8,607 bases of DNA, taken from positions 1 through 8,607 of the forward strand of contig JAIRUU010000050.1 of the NCBI GenBank assembly GCA_031254225.1. Reading direction: 5' to 3'. This stretch comes from Candidatus Elusimicrobium euhamitermitis (GTDB lineage: Bacteria; Elusimicrobiota; Elusimicrobia; Elusimicrobiales; Elusimicrobiaceae). This document shows positions 1-5,899 of this stretch, one piece after another (within the stretch, counting starts at the first letter, position 1; every line of letters starts with the position of its first letter). Position numbers and translations under genes: made by a program. The notes beneath the pieces were generated by a model. That model was given only the letters and a program-made list of their open reading frames with translations. It did not search any database and was not told the origin of the DNA.

Positions 1-351
1 AATTTCTTTTACGGATAAGTGAGAAAAAAACGCGCGTTTTAAATTTTTCATTACCAGCGGTTTATATCCGTTACCCGTCTTGACGATGTAACAGTAAACG
101 CTGCAGCCCTCTTCCAGAAGATAGCGCGCGCAGACAAGGCCGTCGCCCCCGTTGTTGCCGCCGCCGGAGATTACAATTATTTTTTTCTTTTCTCTTTTTT
201 CTTTTTCATGCGGAAGGATATCGTTTAAAATCCGTTCGGCGGCCGCGCGGCCGGCGTGTTCCATTAACATGTCTTCCGGTATTTTAAACTCCTCTACGGC
301 GCGGCGTTCAATTTCGCGCATTTGCGCGGCCGTTATAATTTTTTTTGTCAT
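1..351 (-). CDS. nnrE: NAD(P)H-hydrate epimerase, N-terminal part (partial, runs off left edge)
   Basis: The first 117 residues of a YjeF_N-domain protein are present; the 3' end lies outside the window. The family epimerises damaged (R)-NAD(P)HX to the S form in the cytoplasm, so that the ATP/ADP-dependent dehydratase can restore NAD(P)H. Seen directly: the N-terminal segment 'ITAAQMREIERRAVEEF' (residues 6-22), the 'MLMEHAGRAAAE' helix (28-39) and the glycine-rich loop 'SGGGNNGGDGLVCARYL' (62-78), which is the family signature. A lysine/glutamate-rich linker (about 49-57) precedes the first beta strand. The start ATG overlaps the dusB stop as ATGA and has no visible Shine-Dalgarno sequence, so translation is probably coupled to dusB. 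Whether the protein is epimerase only or the bifunctional epimerase-dehydratase fusion cannot be told here. Confidence 0.9.
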   Translation of the reverse strand, partial: MTKKIITAAQMREIERRAVEEFKIPEDMLMEHAGRAAAERILNDILPHEKEKREKKKIIVISGGGNNGGDGLVCARYLLEEGCSVYCYIVKTGNGYKPLVMKNLKRAFFSHLSVKEI

Positions 352-1304
352 ATGATATTTTTAAAAAGTTCTTCGGCTTGGGCCAGCGTCGTAATTTTCA
401 TAAATTCTGCGCGCAGCGCGCCTGCGTCTGGGAAACCGCCCAGCCAGTAACCCGTGGTTTTGCGCGCGCGGGCAAGGCCGGTTTTCTCGCCGTAAAACTT
501 TACGTTCTCTTTTATAATATCAAGGTAATCCGCGGCTTTTTGGCGCGGCTCGGGCGGCGTTTCTCTGCCGGCCGCTATTTGTTCAAAAATACGCGGGTTG
601 CCAAGCGCGCCGCGGCCTATCATAACGCCGGCGACGCCCGTCTCAAACATTTTGTTTGCAAGGCCTAAATTTGTCACGCCGCCGTTGCCGATAACCGGTA
701 TTTTACAGGAGAAAACTGCTTTGCAAAGCGCGTCCAAATCCGCTGGGCCGGAATGCATGCGGCTGGCGTAGCGTGCGTGCATGACAAGCGCGGCCGCGCC
801 CTCGTTCTCGGCTATTTGTGCCAGTTTATCGCCTGCAAAATTACCTTCGGTAAGCCCTATTCTTGTTTTTAAAGTTACGGGAATTTTGACGGCTTTTACG
901 GCGGCGCGCACAATTTCCGCCAGCAGCTTTTCCTGTTTTATTAAAACGCAGCCCGCGCCGGCTTTGTTGATTTTTTTGACTGGGCAGCCGGCGTTTATAT
1001 CAATAATATCCGCGCCCGCGGCCTGCGCCGCGCGGGCCGCGCTTGCAATATCTTCCGCCGAGGAACCGAAAATCTGCATTGATACCGGCCGCTCGCGTTT
1101 GTCAATTTTAAGCATGCGCAGGCTTTTGGCGTTTTCCATGTCAACGCCGCGCGCGCTTACCATTTCCGCGCAGACTATTCCCGCGCCGCATTTCAGACAC
1201 ATAATTCTGAAAGGCGCGTCCGTTATTCCGGCCATAGGCGCAAGAAGCAGATTGTTTTCCGCGGTAAATTTACCGGCGGCGAGCGGTTTTACAAATTTGT
1301 TCAT
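348..1304 (-). CDS. dusB: tRNA-dihydrouridine synthase, DusB family
   Basis: A 318-residue FMN-dependent enzyme that reduces specific uridines in the tRNA D-loop to dihydrouridine, using NADPH, in the cytoplasm. Family marks in order: 'LAPMAGITDAPFR' (21-33) at the start of the TIM barrel, 'EMVSARG' (47-53), 'NAGCPVKKINKAGAG' (104-118) with the catalytic cysteine C107, 'TLKTRIG' (144-150) with the FMN-contacting K146, 'MHARYASRMHSGPAD' (175-189) with H176 and R178, and the phosphate-binding 'IGNGGV' (205-210) and 'MIGRGALGNP' (228-237). The length is normal for Dus enzymes. An in-frame ATG at 1364 would add 20 residues, but these lie wholly inside the upstream gene and look unlike the family. 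I choose the ATG at 1304, which overlaps the upstream stop as ATGA. No clear Shine-Dalgarno sequence is visible, which fits translational coupling. Substrate position on the tRNA is not deducible. Confidence 0.95.
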   Translation of the reverse strand: MNKFVKPLAAGKFTAENNLLLAPMAGITDAPFRIMCLKCGAGIVCAEMVSARGVDMENAKSLRMLKIDKRERPVSMQIFGSSAEDIASAARAAQAAGADIIDINAGCPVKKINKAGAGCVLIKQEKLLAEIVRAAVKAVKIPVTLKTRIGLTEGNFAGDKLAQIAENEGAAALVMHARYASRMHSGPADLDALCKAVFSCKIPVIGNGGVTNLGLANKMFETGVAGVMIGRGALGNPRIFEQIAAGRETPPEPRQKAADYLDIIKENVKFYGEKTGLARARKTTGYWLGGFPDAGALRAEFMKITTLAQAEELFKNII

Positions 1305-2782
1305 TGAACGGTTTTCCAGGCGGCGGGCGGCTCGTCCTTTATTATTTTCTTTTTGGCAAAACACTGGCGCAGCACCGCGCGCACGTCTATCTGCGTATTT
1401 TTAAATTCAACGACGTTAATAAATTCGTCATGCCCGAAGCCGCCGGCTATAATATGGTCCGTCGCCGCCATGCGGTATATCGTCTGCGGCTGCACGGGCG
1501 CGTTGTTAACCAGTATCTTTTTTATTCTGGCGCCTTCTCCGGCCGAAGGGTCATATTCAATTTTTACGCCGGCAAACTGCGGAAAATTATTTTTGGAAGA
1601 CAGACTTTTTTCAATAATATTTTTAATTTCTTCCCCGCGCAGACGGACGGACATAACCGTGTCCCCGTAAGGATAAAGCTCGTATAAAGAATATTCGGTT
1701 ATTTTGCCGGCGGGAATATTGGAGCGCACGGAGTCGGAGTTAATTATGCCGATATCTGTTTTTGCCCACTCTTTAAGACAGCCGGCAATAAGTTCGCCCA
1801 GGTAACCTGGCGCGTTGTCTACGTCTTTTATCTCGTTTTCCGCCGTGGCCACGACGTAATTTAATTTTTTGTGCGCGCTGGCGCGCATACGCGTTATCTG
1901 CGCCGCCAAATCTTCGTCTTCGCCGTAAGTGTCTTTTAAAAGCGGCGCGGAATCAAAACGCACCATGGATATTTTTTTATCGCCGTCAAAAGTTATTTTC
2001 AGTTTACTGACGGACGTAAGAAACGGCGCGCTTCTGACGATAAAAGCGCCGTTGTATTTTTCCATGTCCGCCTCGTCCCCCTGCGCGGCGACGGAGAGAA
2101 TTAAATCTATTCCTTCCACCTGCTCCAAAATGCTGTGCTCGTCAAAATTAACGTCGTTTTCGCCGATGTCCGTGAGCAGAATTATAATGTCCGCCCCTTT
2201 GTCTTTGAGCGCGTTTACCGCTGCTGCGGCGGCGTCAATTTCATCCTGCGCGGAAACGTCCCCCAGGCGGCTTTGCGCCGCGAGTATGTTGGCCGTTATT
2301 ATAAGAGAGAAAATACCGACTTTCACGCCGGAAATTTCTTTAATGACAAAACTCTGCACGCGGGGCGGGGCGGCGCCGGTTTTCGTCTGCAAATTTGAAG
2401 ATATTACCGTCATGCCGGAATTTTTTATGCTGTCGTAAAGCGGCGCCCAGCCAGGGTTAATATCCTGGTCGCTTATGCCGGTTGCGTCATAACCCAGTTC
2501 TTTCATTACGCCGAGCGGGAAGGTTGCTTTAAAAAGCGTGCCTTCCGGCGTCTGTGAAAACCAGTCCCCGCTGTCCAGAATTAATTTTTTGCCCGGCTGC
2601 GAAGCCAGAAAATTTTTAAGCACCGCGTAGCCGCCCGCGGCGCGGTTGTCAAAAGCCGGCTCCTCCCTGCTCCAGTACATACCGCCCACGCCGCCCGTGT
2701 GGTAAATGTTTATGACGGCAAACGGTTTTTCTTTGCAGGAGACTAGCGGCAGAAGCAAAAGTAAAATTAAAAGTTTTTTCAT
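1301..2782 (-). CDS. UshA/5'-nucleotidase-like lipoprotein with degenerate metal site (probable pseudo-phosphatase)
   Basis: 493 residues. The N-terminus has Lys-Lys, a leucine run and lipobox LVSC with C16, so the mature protein should be a lipid-anchored envelope protein. It has the metallophosphatase plus C-terminal 5'-nucleotidase architecture. Compared motif by motif with the intact gene just upstream, the metal site is destroyed: HTxDxHG is HTGGVGG (28-34; Asp and His become G31 and G33), GNHEFD is SDQDIN (104-109; N and H become D105 and Q106), the LLxH histidine is D205, and GGHAH is SVAAQ (230-234). Only DSGD (70-73) survives. The C-terminal domain is well kept: 'NSDSVRSNIPAGKIT' (348-362), 'ELYPYGDTV' (368-376) and 'AGGFGHDEF' (446-454). 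I infer a non-catalytic binding or scaffold protein. The reading frame is open throughout, so it is not simply decaying. The start follows AGGA at 2789-2792 with 6-base spacing. Confidence 0.88.
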   Translation of the reverse strand: MKKLLILLLLLPLVSCKEKPFAVINIYHTGGVGGMYWSREEPAFDNRAAGGYAVLKNFLASQPGKKLILDSGDWFSQTPEGTLFKATFPLGVMKELGYDATGISDQDINPGWAPLYDSIKNSGMTVISSNLQTKTGAAPPRVQSFVIKEISGVKVGIFSLIITANILAAQSRLGDVSAQDEIDAAAAAVNALKDKGADIIILLTDIGENDVNFDEHSILEQVEGIDLILSVAAQGDEADMEKYNGAFIVRSAPFLTSVSKLKITFDGDKKISMVRFDSAPLLKDTYGEDEDLAAQITRMRASAHKKLNYVVATAENEIKDVDNAPGYLGELIAGCLKEWAKTDIGIINSDSVRSNIPAGKITEYSLYELYPYGDTVMSVRLRGEEIKNIIEKSLSSKNNFPQFAGVKIEYDPSAGEGARIKKILVNNAPVQPQTIYRMAATDHIIAGGFGHDEFINVVEFKNTQIDVRAVLRQCFAKKKIIKDEPPAAWKTVQ

Positions 2783-4230
2783 TTGATTTCCTGCAAACGG
2801 CAGACGTTCGCCGGTTTAAGCGGAGAGTTTTGTTTTAAGTTTTTAACGAGCATGGCGCGTATGCCGGCGTCAAGAATTTTTTTATTTTCCTGCGGCACGC
2901 GTTTGAACATCCAGCCTTCCGTGTTTCCGCCCGCGATATATTCGTTTGTCACAAGCGTATAGGTTTTATGGTTTTCAACCGGTTTTCCGTTGATAAAAAT
3001 TTGCAGATTTTTTATTTTGTTATTTTTGTTTTTAAATTTGGCGGTCAGGTTGCCGTAAGCGTATAAAGTTTTATTATTTTTTATGCCGTCCCGCACAAGC
3101 CGTTTTACGAAAATACCGTCCACGGTTACCGCGACGGCTCTGTTGTCAAACGGGAACAGGCTTATCATGTCCCGCAGGGTAACCGGCCCCTGCTCAAGGC
3201 TTATCCTCGCGCTGCCGGTGTTCTGCACGGAAAAATCAGCTTTGACGTTGGCCAGCATAACGTCTGCAATCCAGTTGTTTAACGGAGAATCAAAGCAGTT
3301 GTCTTTAACGGGATTTTTGCTTATATATTCGGCGGCGCGGCCGAGCGTTTCGTCCATGCCGGGCACGCGCAGACTGCCGGCAAGCCGTTTGATGTCTGTA
3401 TCTTCGCCGGCAGCGTCAATATAAAGCGGTATAAGCTGCGAACCCGCGGATTTAAATTTGCCAGTTTTATCGTCAATGTCCACGGTTATTTTTGACATGG
3501 TTTTTAAATACGCGCCGCTTTCAACAAGCAAAGTTTTGCCGATAAAAATATTCTGGTATTCTTTATGCGCGTGGCCGCCGAGGATAATATTTATTTCCGG
3601 AAATTTTTTGGCGATATCCGCGTTTTCCCCGTCGTAAGAATCATGAATGAGCAAAACCGTCACCGCGGGATTTTGTTTTTTAATTTCTTCAAGCGCCGGT
3701 TTTATTACGGTTTGCGGTTTTTTGAATTTTATAAATTTATTGTCGCCCTCTTTGCCAATGCCTATAACGGCTATTTTTACGCCGTTGACTTCAAAAAAAT
3801 CATAAGGCTTTGCGTTCGGAAGCAACGCGTCCGCTCGGGAATCAAAAGTGTTTGCGCTTAAAACGGGAAAATTAAAAAGTTTAAGATTTTGTAAAAATTG
3901 TTCTTCGCCGAAATCAAATTCATGATTTCCTATAGTGGCCGCAGCGTATCCCATGGCGTTCATTATTTTTATGGCGGCCGCGCCTTTGGTATCTTTTACT
4001 TCGGCGGTGCCGTTGGAATAATCCCCGCTGTCAAACAATATGTGCGGCAGCGGTTCCGCCTTAACGATATTCTGCGCAGCCGCAAAACCGCCCTGCATGC
4101 GGCCGGAAGCGCGGTCAAGCTCCGGATAAAAAAAACCGTGTGTATCGCTTGTGTGATAAATTACAATCTGTTTTGAAAAAAGACAAAAAGGAATAAAAAA
4201 CAGAAGTAGCGCAAAATAAAGTCTTTTCAT
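2779..4230 (-). CDS. Secreted bifunctional metallophosphatase / 5'-nucleotidase, UshA family
   Basis: 483 residues; probably hydrolyses nucleotides or nucleotide sugars to nucleosides and phosphate in the periplasm. The N-terminus (about 1-20) is a Sec signal: K2 and R3, then a hydrophobic stretch ending at FSK. Cys16 lies in IPFC, a poor lipobox, so signal peptidase I cleavage is more likely. The complete dinuclear metal site is visible: HTSDTHG (26-32, D29 and H31), DSGD (67-70), GNHEFD (101-106, N102 and H103), LLIH (H196) and GGHAH (218-222). The C-terminal substrate domain has 'QNTGSARISLEQG' (336-348, with R342), 'SLFPFDN' (357-363) and 'TNEYIAGGNTEGWMF' (428-442). This is the first gene of the minus-strand operon and overlaps the degenerate paralogue by ATGA. 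No Shine-Dalgarno sequence precedes the start. The substrate is not certain: UshA, YfkN and CpdB relatives share these motifs. Confidence 0.92.
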   Translation of the reverse strand: MKRLYFALLLFFIPFCLFSKQIVIYHTSDTHGFFYPELDRASGRMQGGFAAAQNIVKAEPLPHILFDSGDYSNGTAEVKDTKGAAAIKIMNAMGYAAATIGNHEFDFGEEQFLQNLKLFNFPVLSANTFDSRADALLPNAKPYDFFEVNGVKIAVIGIGKEGDNKFIKFKKPQTVIKPALEEIKKQNPAVTVLLIHDSYDGENADIAKKFPEINIILGGHAHKEYQNIFIGKTLLVESGAYLKTMSKITVDIDDKTGKFKSAGSQLIPLYIDAAGEDTDIKRLAGSLRVPGMDETLGRAAEYISKNPVKDNCFDSPLNNWIADVMLANVKADFSVQNTGSARISLEQGPVTLRDMISLFPFDNRAVAVTVDGIFVKRLVRDGIKNNKTLYAYGNLTAKFKNKNNKIKNLQIFINGKPVENHKTYTLVTNEYIAGGNTEGWMFKRVPQENKKILDAGIRAMLVKNLKQNSPLKPANVCRLQEIK

Positions 4231-4236
4231 AAGTAA

Positions 4237-4265
4237 AGAATAACAAAAACGGCCGGCGTTAACAA
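4237..4265 (-). promoter_or_regulatory. Candidate sigma-70-type promoter for the minus-strand operon
   Basis: On the minus strand, TTGTTA (4265-4260) and TATTCT (4242-4237) are separated by exactly 17 bases. The -10 box ends only six bases before the ATG at 4230, so transcription would begin at or next to the start codon. No Shine-Dalgarno sequence is visible. Either the mRNA is leaderless or the true promoter lies further upstream inside the divergent region. Prediction from sequence only. Confidence 0.4.
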
Positions 4266-4271
4266 GTTAAC
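4258..4271. promoter_or_regulatory. Palindromic operator candidate in the divergent promoter region
   Basis: GTTAAC is repeated with a 2-base spacer (GTTAAC-AA-GTTAAC). Each half is itself a palindrome and the whole 14-base site has dyad symmetry apart from the central AA. It overlaps the -35 element of the minus-strand promoter candidate and lies just upstream of the -35 candidates for the ferredoxin gene, a position where one regulator could affect both directions. No regulator gene lies in the window, so the binding protein is unknown. Confidence 0.35.
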
Positions 4272-4274
4272 AGT

Positions 4275-4308
4275 TTGTCATTGACCTTTAAAAGTAATAA
4301 ACTATATA
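4275..4308 (+). promoter_or_regulatory. Candidate promoter(s) for the ferredoxin gene
   Basis: Two overlapping possibilities are visible: TTGTCA (4275-4280) with TAAACT (4298-4303) at 17-base spacing, or TTGACC (4281-4286) with TATATA (4303-4308) at 16-base spacing. The first leaves room for a short leader that includes the ribosome binding site at 4314-4318; the second would start transcription inside that site. I favour the first for this reason, at low confidence. Confidence 0.35.
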
Positions 4309-4313
4309 TATAC

Positions 4314-4318
4314 GGAGG
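4314..4318 (+). promoter_or_regulatory. Ribosome binding site that fixes the ferredoxin start
   Basis: A perfect GGAGG lies seven bases before the ATG at 4326. It shows that the in-frame TTG at 4275, which would add 17 residues unlike ferredoxins, is not the start. Confidence 0.8.
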
Positions 4319-4325
4319 CATTAAT

Positions 4326-4529
4326 ATGCCAAAAATTGAAGTTGACCCCAAACTTTGCAAAGGGTGTTATCTTTGCGTAAAAGCCTGCCCTAAAAAATGT
4401 TTAAAAAAATCTGACAAATTCAGCAAGACTGGATATTATCCGTCTGAAATGGCGGACGAGAAGGCCTGCATAGGCTGCGCCATGTGTTACGCCGTGTGCC
4501 CTGACTTGGCCATAACGGTGTTTAAGTGA
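4326..4529 (+). CDS. 2x[4Fe-4S] ferredoxin subunit of 2-oxoacid:ferredoxin oxidoreductase (delta, VorD/KorD type)
   Basis: 67 residues with two complete cluster motifs: CKGCYLCVKACP (C11, C14, C17, C21) and CIGCAMCYAVCP (C49, C52, C55, C59). Between them, 'KFSKTGYYPSEM' (31-42) is the kind of spacer seen in delta subunits of 2-oxoacid oxidoreductases. The protein should carry electrons from the thiamine-bound intermediate to free ferredoxin in the cytoplasm. It lies upstream of the alpha, beta and gamma genes on the same strand, the usual delta-alpha-beta-gamma order, but a 255-base gap with a terminator-like hairpin and a repeat separates it from them. An extra cysteine, C25, sits four residues after the first motif. 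A free-standing ferredoxin is possible, but the context favours the subunit role. Confidence 0.9.
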   Translation: MPKIEVDPKLCKGCYLCVKACPKKCLKKSDKFSKTGYYPSEMADEKACIGCAMCYAVCPDLAITVFK

Positions 4530-4538
4530 GTATGTTGA

Positions 4539-4566
4539 GTGCGCGCGTCGCGCGCACCTTATTTTA
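4539..4566 (+). terminator. Rho-independent terminator-like hairpin after the ferredoxin gene
   Basis: Arms GTGCGCGCG (4539-4547) and CGCGCGCAC (4549-4557) are exact complements around a single T, giving a very GC-rich stem whose loop must open by a pair or two. CTTATTTTAG follows, a broken T run. The ferredoxin stop is only nine bases before the stem. Because the remaining oxidoreductase subunits lie downstream, partial termination that sets subunit ratios is possible. Confidence 0.6.
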
Positions 4567-4589
4567 GTTGCGCGTCTTTGCCGCGCAAC
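4567..4589 (+). other. Second GC-rich hairpin in the ferredoxin-vorB gap
   Basis: Perfect 8-base arms GTTGCGCG (4567-4574) and CGCGCAAC (4582-4589) enclose a 7-base loop. No T run follows, so it is not a standard terminator. It may stabilise the 3' end of the ferredoxin transcript or form one edge of the repeat element that follows. Another small stem, GCGGAAG/CTTCCGC (4592-4598 with 4613-4619), would compete with the large inverted repeat for the same bases. Confidence 0.5.
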
Positions 4590-4610
4590 GGGCGGAAGGC
4601 GTCAAGTTGC

Positions 4611-4720
4611 GGCTTCCGCATTTGGGTAAATTTAAATTTTTTCCGCCCTCCCCGTACGCTTCGCTTTTAAGTACTTGGTCGGGCGGAAGAAAATTGAAAT
4701 TTCCCTCAAATCCGGAAGCG
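4611..4720. repeat. Imperfect inverted repeat, about 110 bases, probable palindromic intergenic element
   Basis: Arm 4611-4648 pairs with arm 4681-4720 (about 34 base pairs, a few mismatches, two single-base bulges) around a 32-base loop. The inner ends are TTCCGCCC and GGGCGGAA; the outer ends are GCTTCCG and CGGAAGC. The AT-rich middle (4620-4642) recurs almost exactly at 8566-8588, so the sequence is a repeated element and not simply a local hairpin. It has no coding capacity of its own. It resembles REP or MITE-like elements in structure; no target-site duplication is evident to me. Confidence 0.65.
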
Positions 4721-4784
4721 GGGTAACGACGTTGGTTCGTGGACGCGGAGCTGTTTAGGCAGAAAAATTTTTCAGGAGTATTAT

Positions 4785-5897
4785 ATGAGTGAAAAAGTTT
4801 TGATGAAAGGCAACGAAGCTTTGGCGGAAGGCGCATTGCGCGCGGGGTGCAGGTTTTTTGCCGGCTATCCCATTACGCCGCAAAACGAAGTGCCGGAATA
4901 TATGTCCGCAAAAATGCCTGACCGCGGCGGCGCGTTCGTCCAGGCGGAGAGCGAGACCGCGGCCGTTAATATGATTTATGGCGCTGCGGCCACGGGAATA
5001 AGGAGCATGACGTCCAGCTCTAGCCCGGGCATAAGTTTAAAACAGGAAGGGATTTCTTATATTGCGGGCGCGGATCTGCCGTGTCTGATAGCCAACGTTA
5101 TGCGCGGCGGGCCGGGGCTTGGCAATATTGCGGCCGCGCAGGCGGATTATTTTCAGGCCACGCGCGGCGGCGGCCACGGCGATTACAGGACTTTTGTTCT
5201 TGCGCCGAATTCCGTGGAAGAAATGGGAAATTTCCCCAAACTGGCCTATGAGTTAAGCGAAAAATACAGAATACCCGCGCTGATACTTGCCGACGGTATT
5301 TTGGGCCAGATGATGGAAGGAATGTCTTTTAACTTTGAGCCCGTTGACCCCAAAACTTTAAAAACGCCGGACTGGGCCATAGGCCCCGCAAAAGGGCGCG
5401 AAAAACGCATGGTGTTTTCCTACTATTTAAAAGACGGGGAGCTGGAAACCGCGCTTTTAAAAAGGGAACAGCGTTACGCCGTAGTGGAAGAAAAAGAAGT
5501 TTTGTTTGAAGAGCGGTATACGGACGACGCGGAAATTATTATAGTCGCCTACGGCATTTCTTCCCGCGCCGCGCTTGCGGGCATTGAAGAGGCGAGAAAA
5601 GAAGGCATTAAAGTCGGTCTGTTCAGACCCATAACTTTATGGCCTTTTCCGTATAAAAGAATATGCGAACTGGCGCAAAAAACCAAAGCCTTTCTCTGCG
5701 TTGAAATGAGCCGCGGCCAGATGATTGTTGACGTGAAACTTGCGGTAAACGGTAAAATTCCCGTTTACCTGCACTCCCGCGTGGGCGGCGCAATGCCCGA
5801 CGGCGGGGATATTGTCACCGCCGTAAAATCCGCGTTATCCGGCAAAAAAGAACAGCTTTCCCCGTTCAATCCGTCCGAATGCAAAGGGGGCAAATAA
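4785..5897 (+). CDS. vorB: 2-oxoacid:ferredoxin oxidoreductase alpha subunit, VorB type
   Basis: 370 residues. With its partners it catalyses the oxidative decarboxylation of a 2-oxoacid with CoA to acyl-CoA, CO2 and reduced ferredoxin in the cytoplasm. Seen directly: 'KGNEALAEGALRAGC' (8-22), 'GYPITPQNE' (27-35), 'QAESETAAVNMIYGAA' (53-68), 'TSSSSPGISLKQEG' (76-89) and 'MRGGPGLGNI' (106-115). These match the N-terminal pyrimidine-binding domain of VorB proteins as I know them. A second domain (about 230-345) contains 'IIIVAYGISSRAA' (251-263) and 'GLFRPITLWPFP' (278-289), as in transketolase C-terminal-like domains. AGGAG at 4774-4778, six bases before the ATG, supports the start. The substrate is inferred as branched-chain (2-oxoisovalerate) from resemblance to VorB; 2-oxoglutarate (KorA) is the alternative. 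The beta gene follows after two bases. Confidence 0.92.
   Translation: MSEKVLMKGNEALAEGALRAGCRFFAGYPITPQNEVPEYMSAKMPDRGGAFVQAESETAAVNMIYGAAATGIRSMTSSSSPGISLKQEGISYIAGADLPCLIANVMRGGPGLGNIAAAQADYFQATRGGGHGDYRTFVLAPNSVEEMGNFPKLAYELSEKYRIPALILADGILGQMMEGMSFNFEPVDPKTLKTPDWAIGPAKGREKRMVFSYYLKDGELETALLKREQRYAVVEEKEVLFEERYTDDAEIIIVAYGISSRAALAGIEEARKEGIKVGLFRPITLWPFPYKRICELAQKTKAFLCVEMSRGQMIVDVKLAVNGKIPVYLHSRVGGAMPDGGDIVTAVKSALSGKKEQLSPFNPSECKGGK
5884..5890 (+). promoter_or_regulatory. Ribosome binding site that fixes the vorA start
   Basis: AAGGGGG lies at the very end of vorB, nine bases before the ATG at 5900. An in-frame ATG at 5879 would add seven residues overlapping vorB but has no such site, so 5900 is preferred. 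Confidence 0.65.
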
Positions 5898-5899
5898 TT

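Noticed and set aside
1305..1364. N-terminal extension of DusB to the ATG at 1364
   Set aside because: The 20 extra residues are another frame of the upstream gene and are not Dus-like; the ATG at 1304 gives the normal family start and an ATGA overlap.
781..1404. Long plus-strand open frame of 207 codons opposite dusB
   Set aside because: It is antisense to a clearly conserved gene and its product is low-complexity alanine/serine/isoleucine-rich sequence without motifs.
1929..2438. Plus-strand open frame of 169 codons opposite the degenerate lipoprotein gene
   Set aside because: It is a shadow of the minus-strand gene, with no ribosome binding site or recognisable domain; the minus-strand frame has a signal peptide and conserved C-terminal motifs.
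1301..2782. Calling the second UshA-like gene a decaying pseudogene
   Set aside because: The frame is open for 493 codons with intact lipobox, ribosome binding site and C-terminal motifs, and the changes are concentrated at metal ligands, which looks like loss of catalysis rather than decay.
4564..4836. A 90-codon open frame on the minus strand across the ferredoxin-vorB gap
   Set aside because: It is mostly the translated inverted repeat, overlaps the vorB start, and its product resembles no protein family I know.
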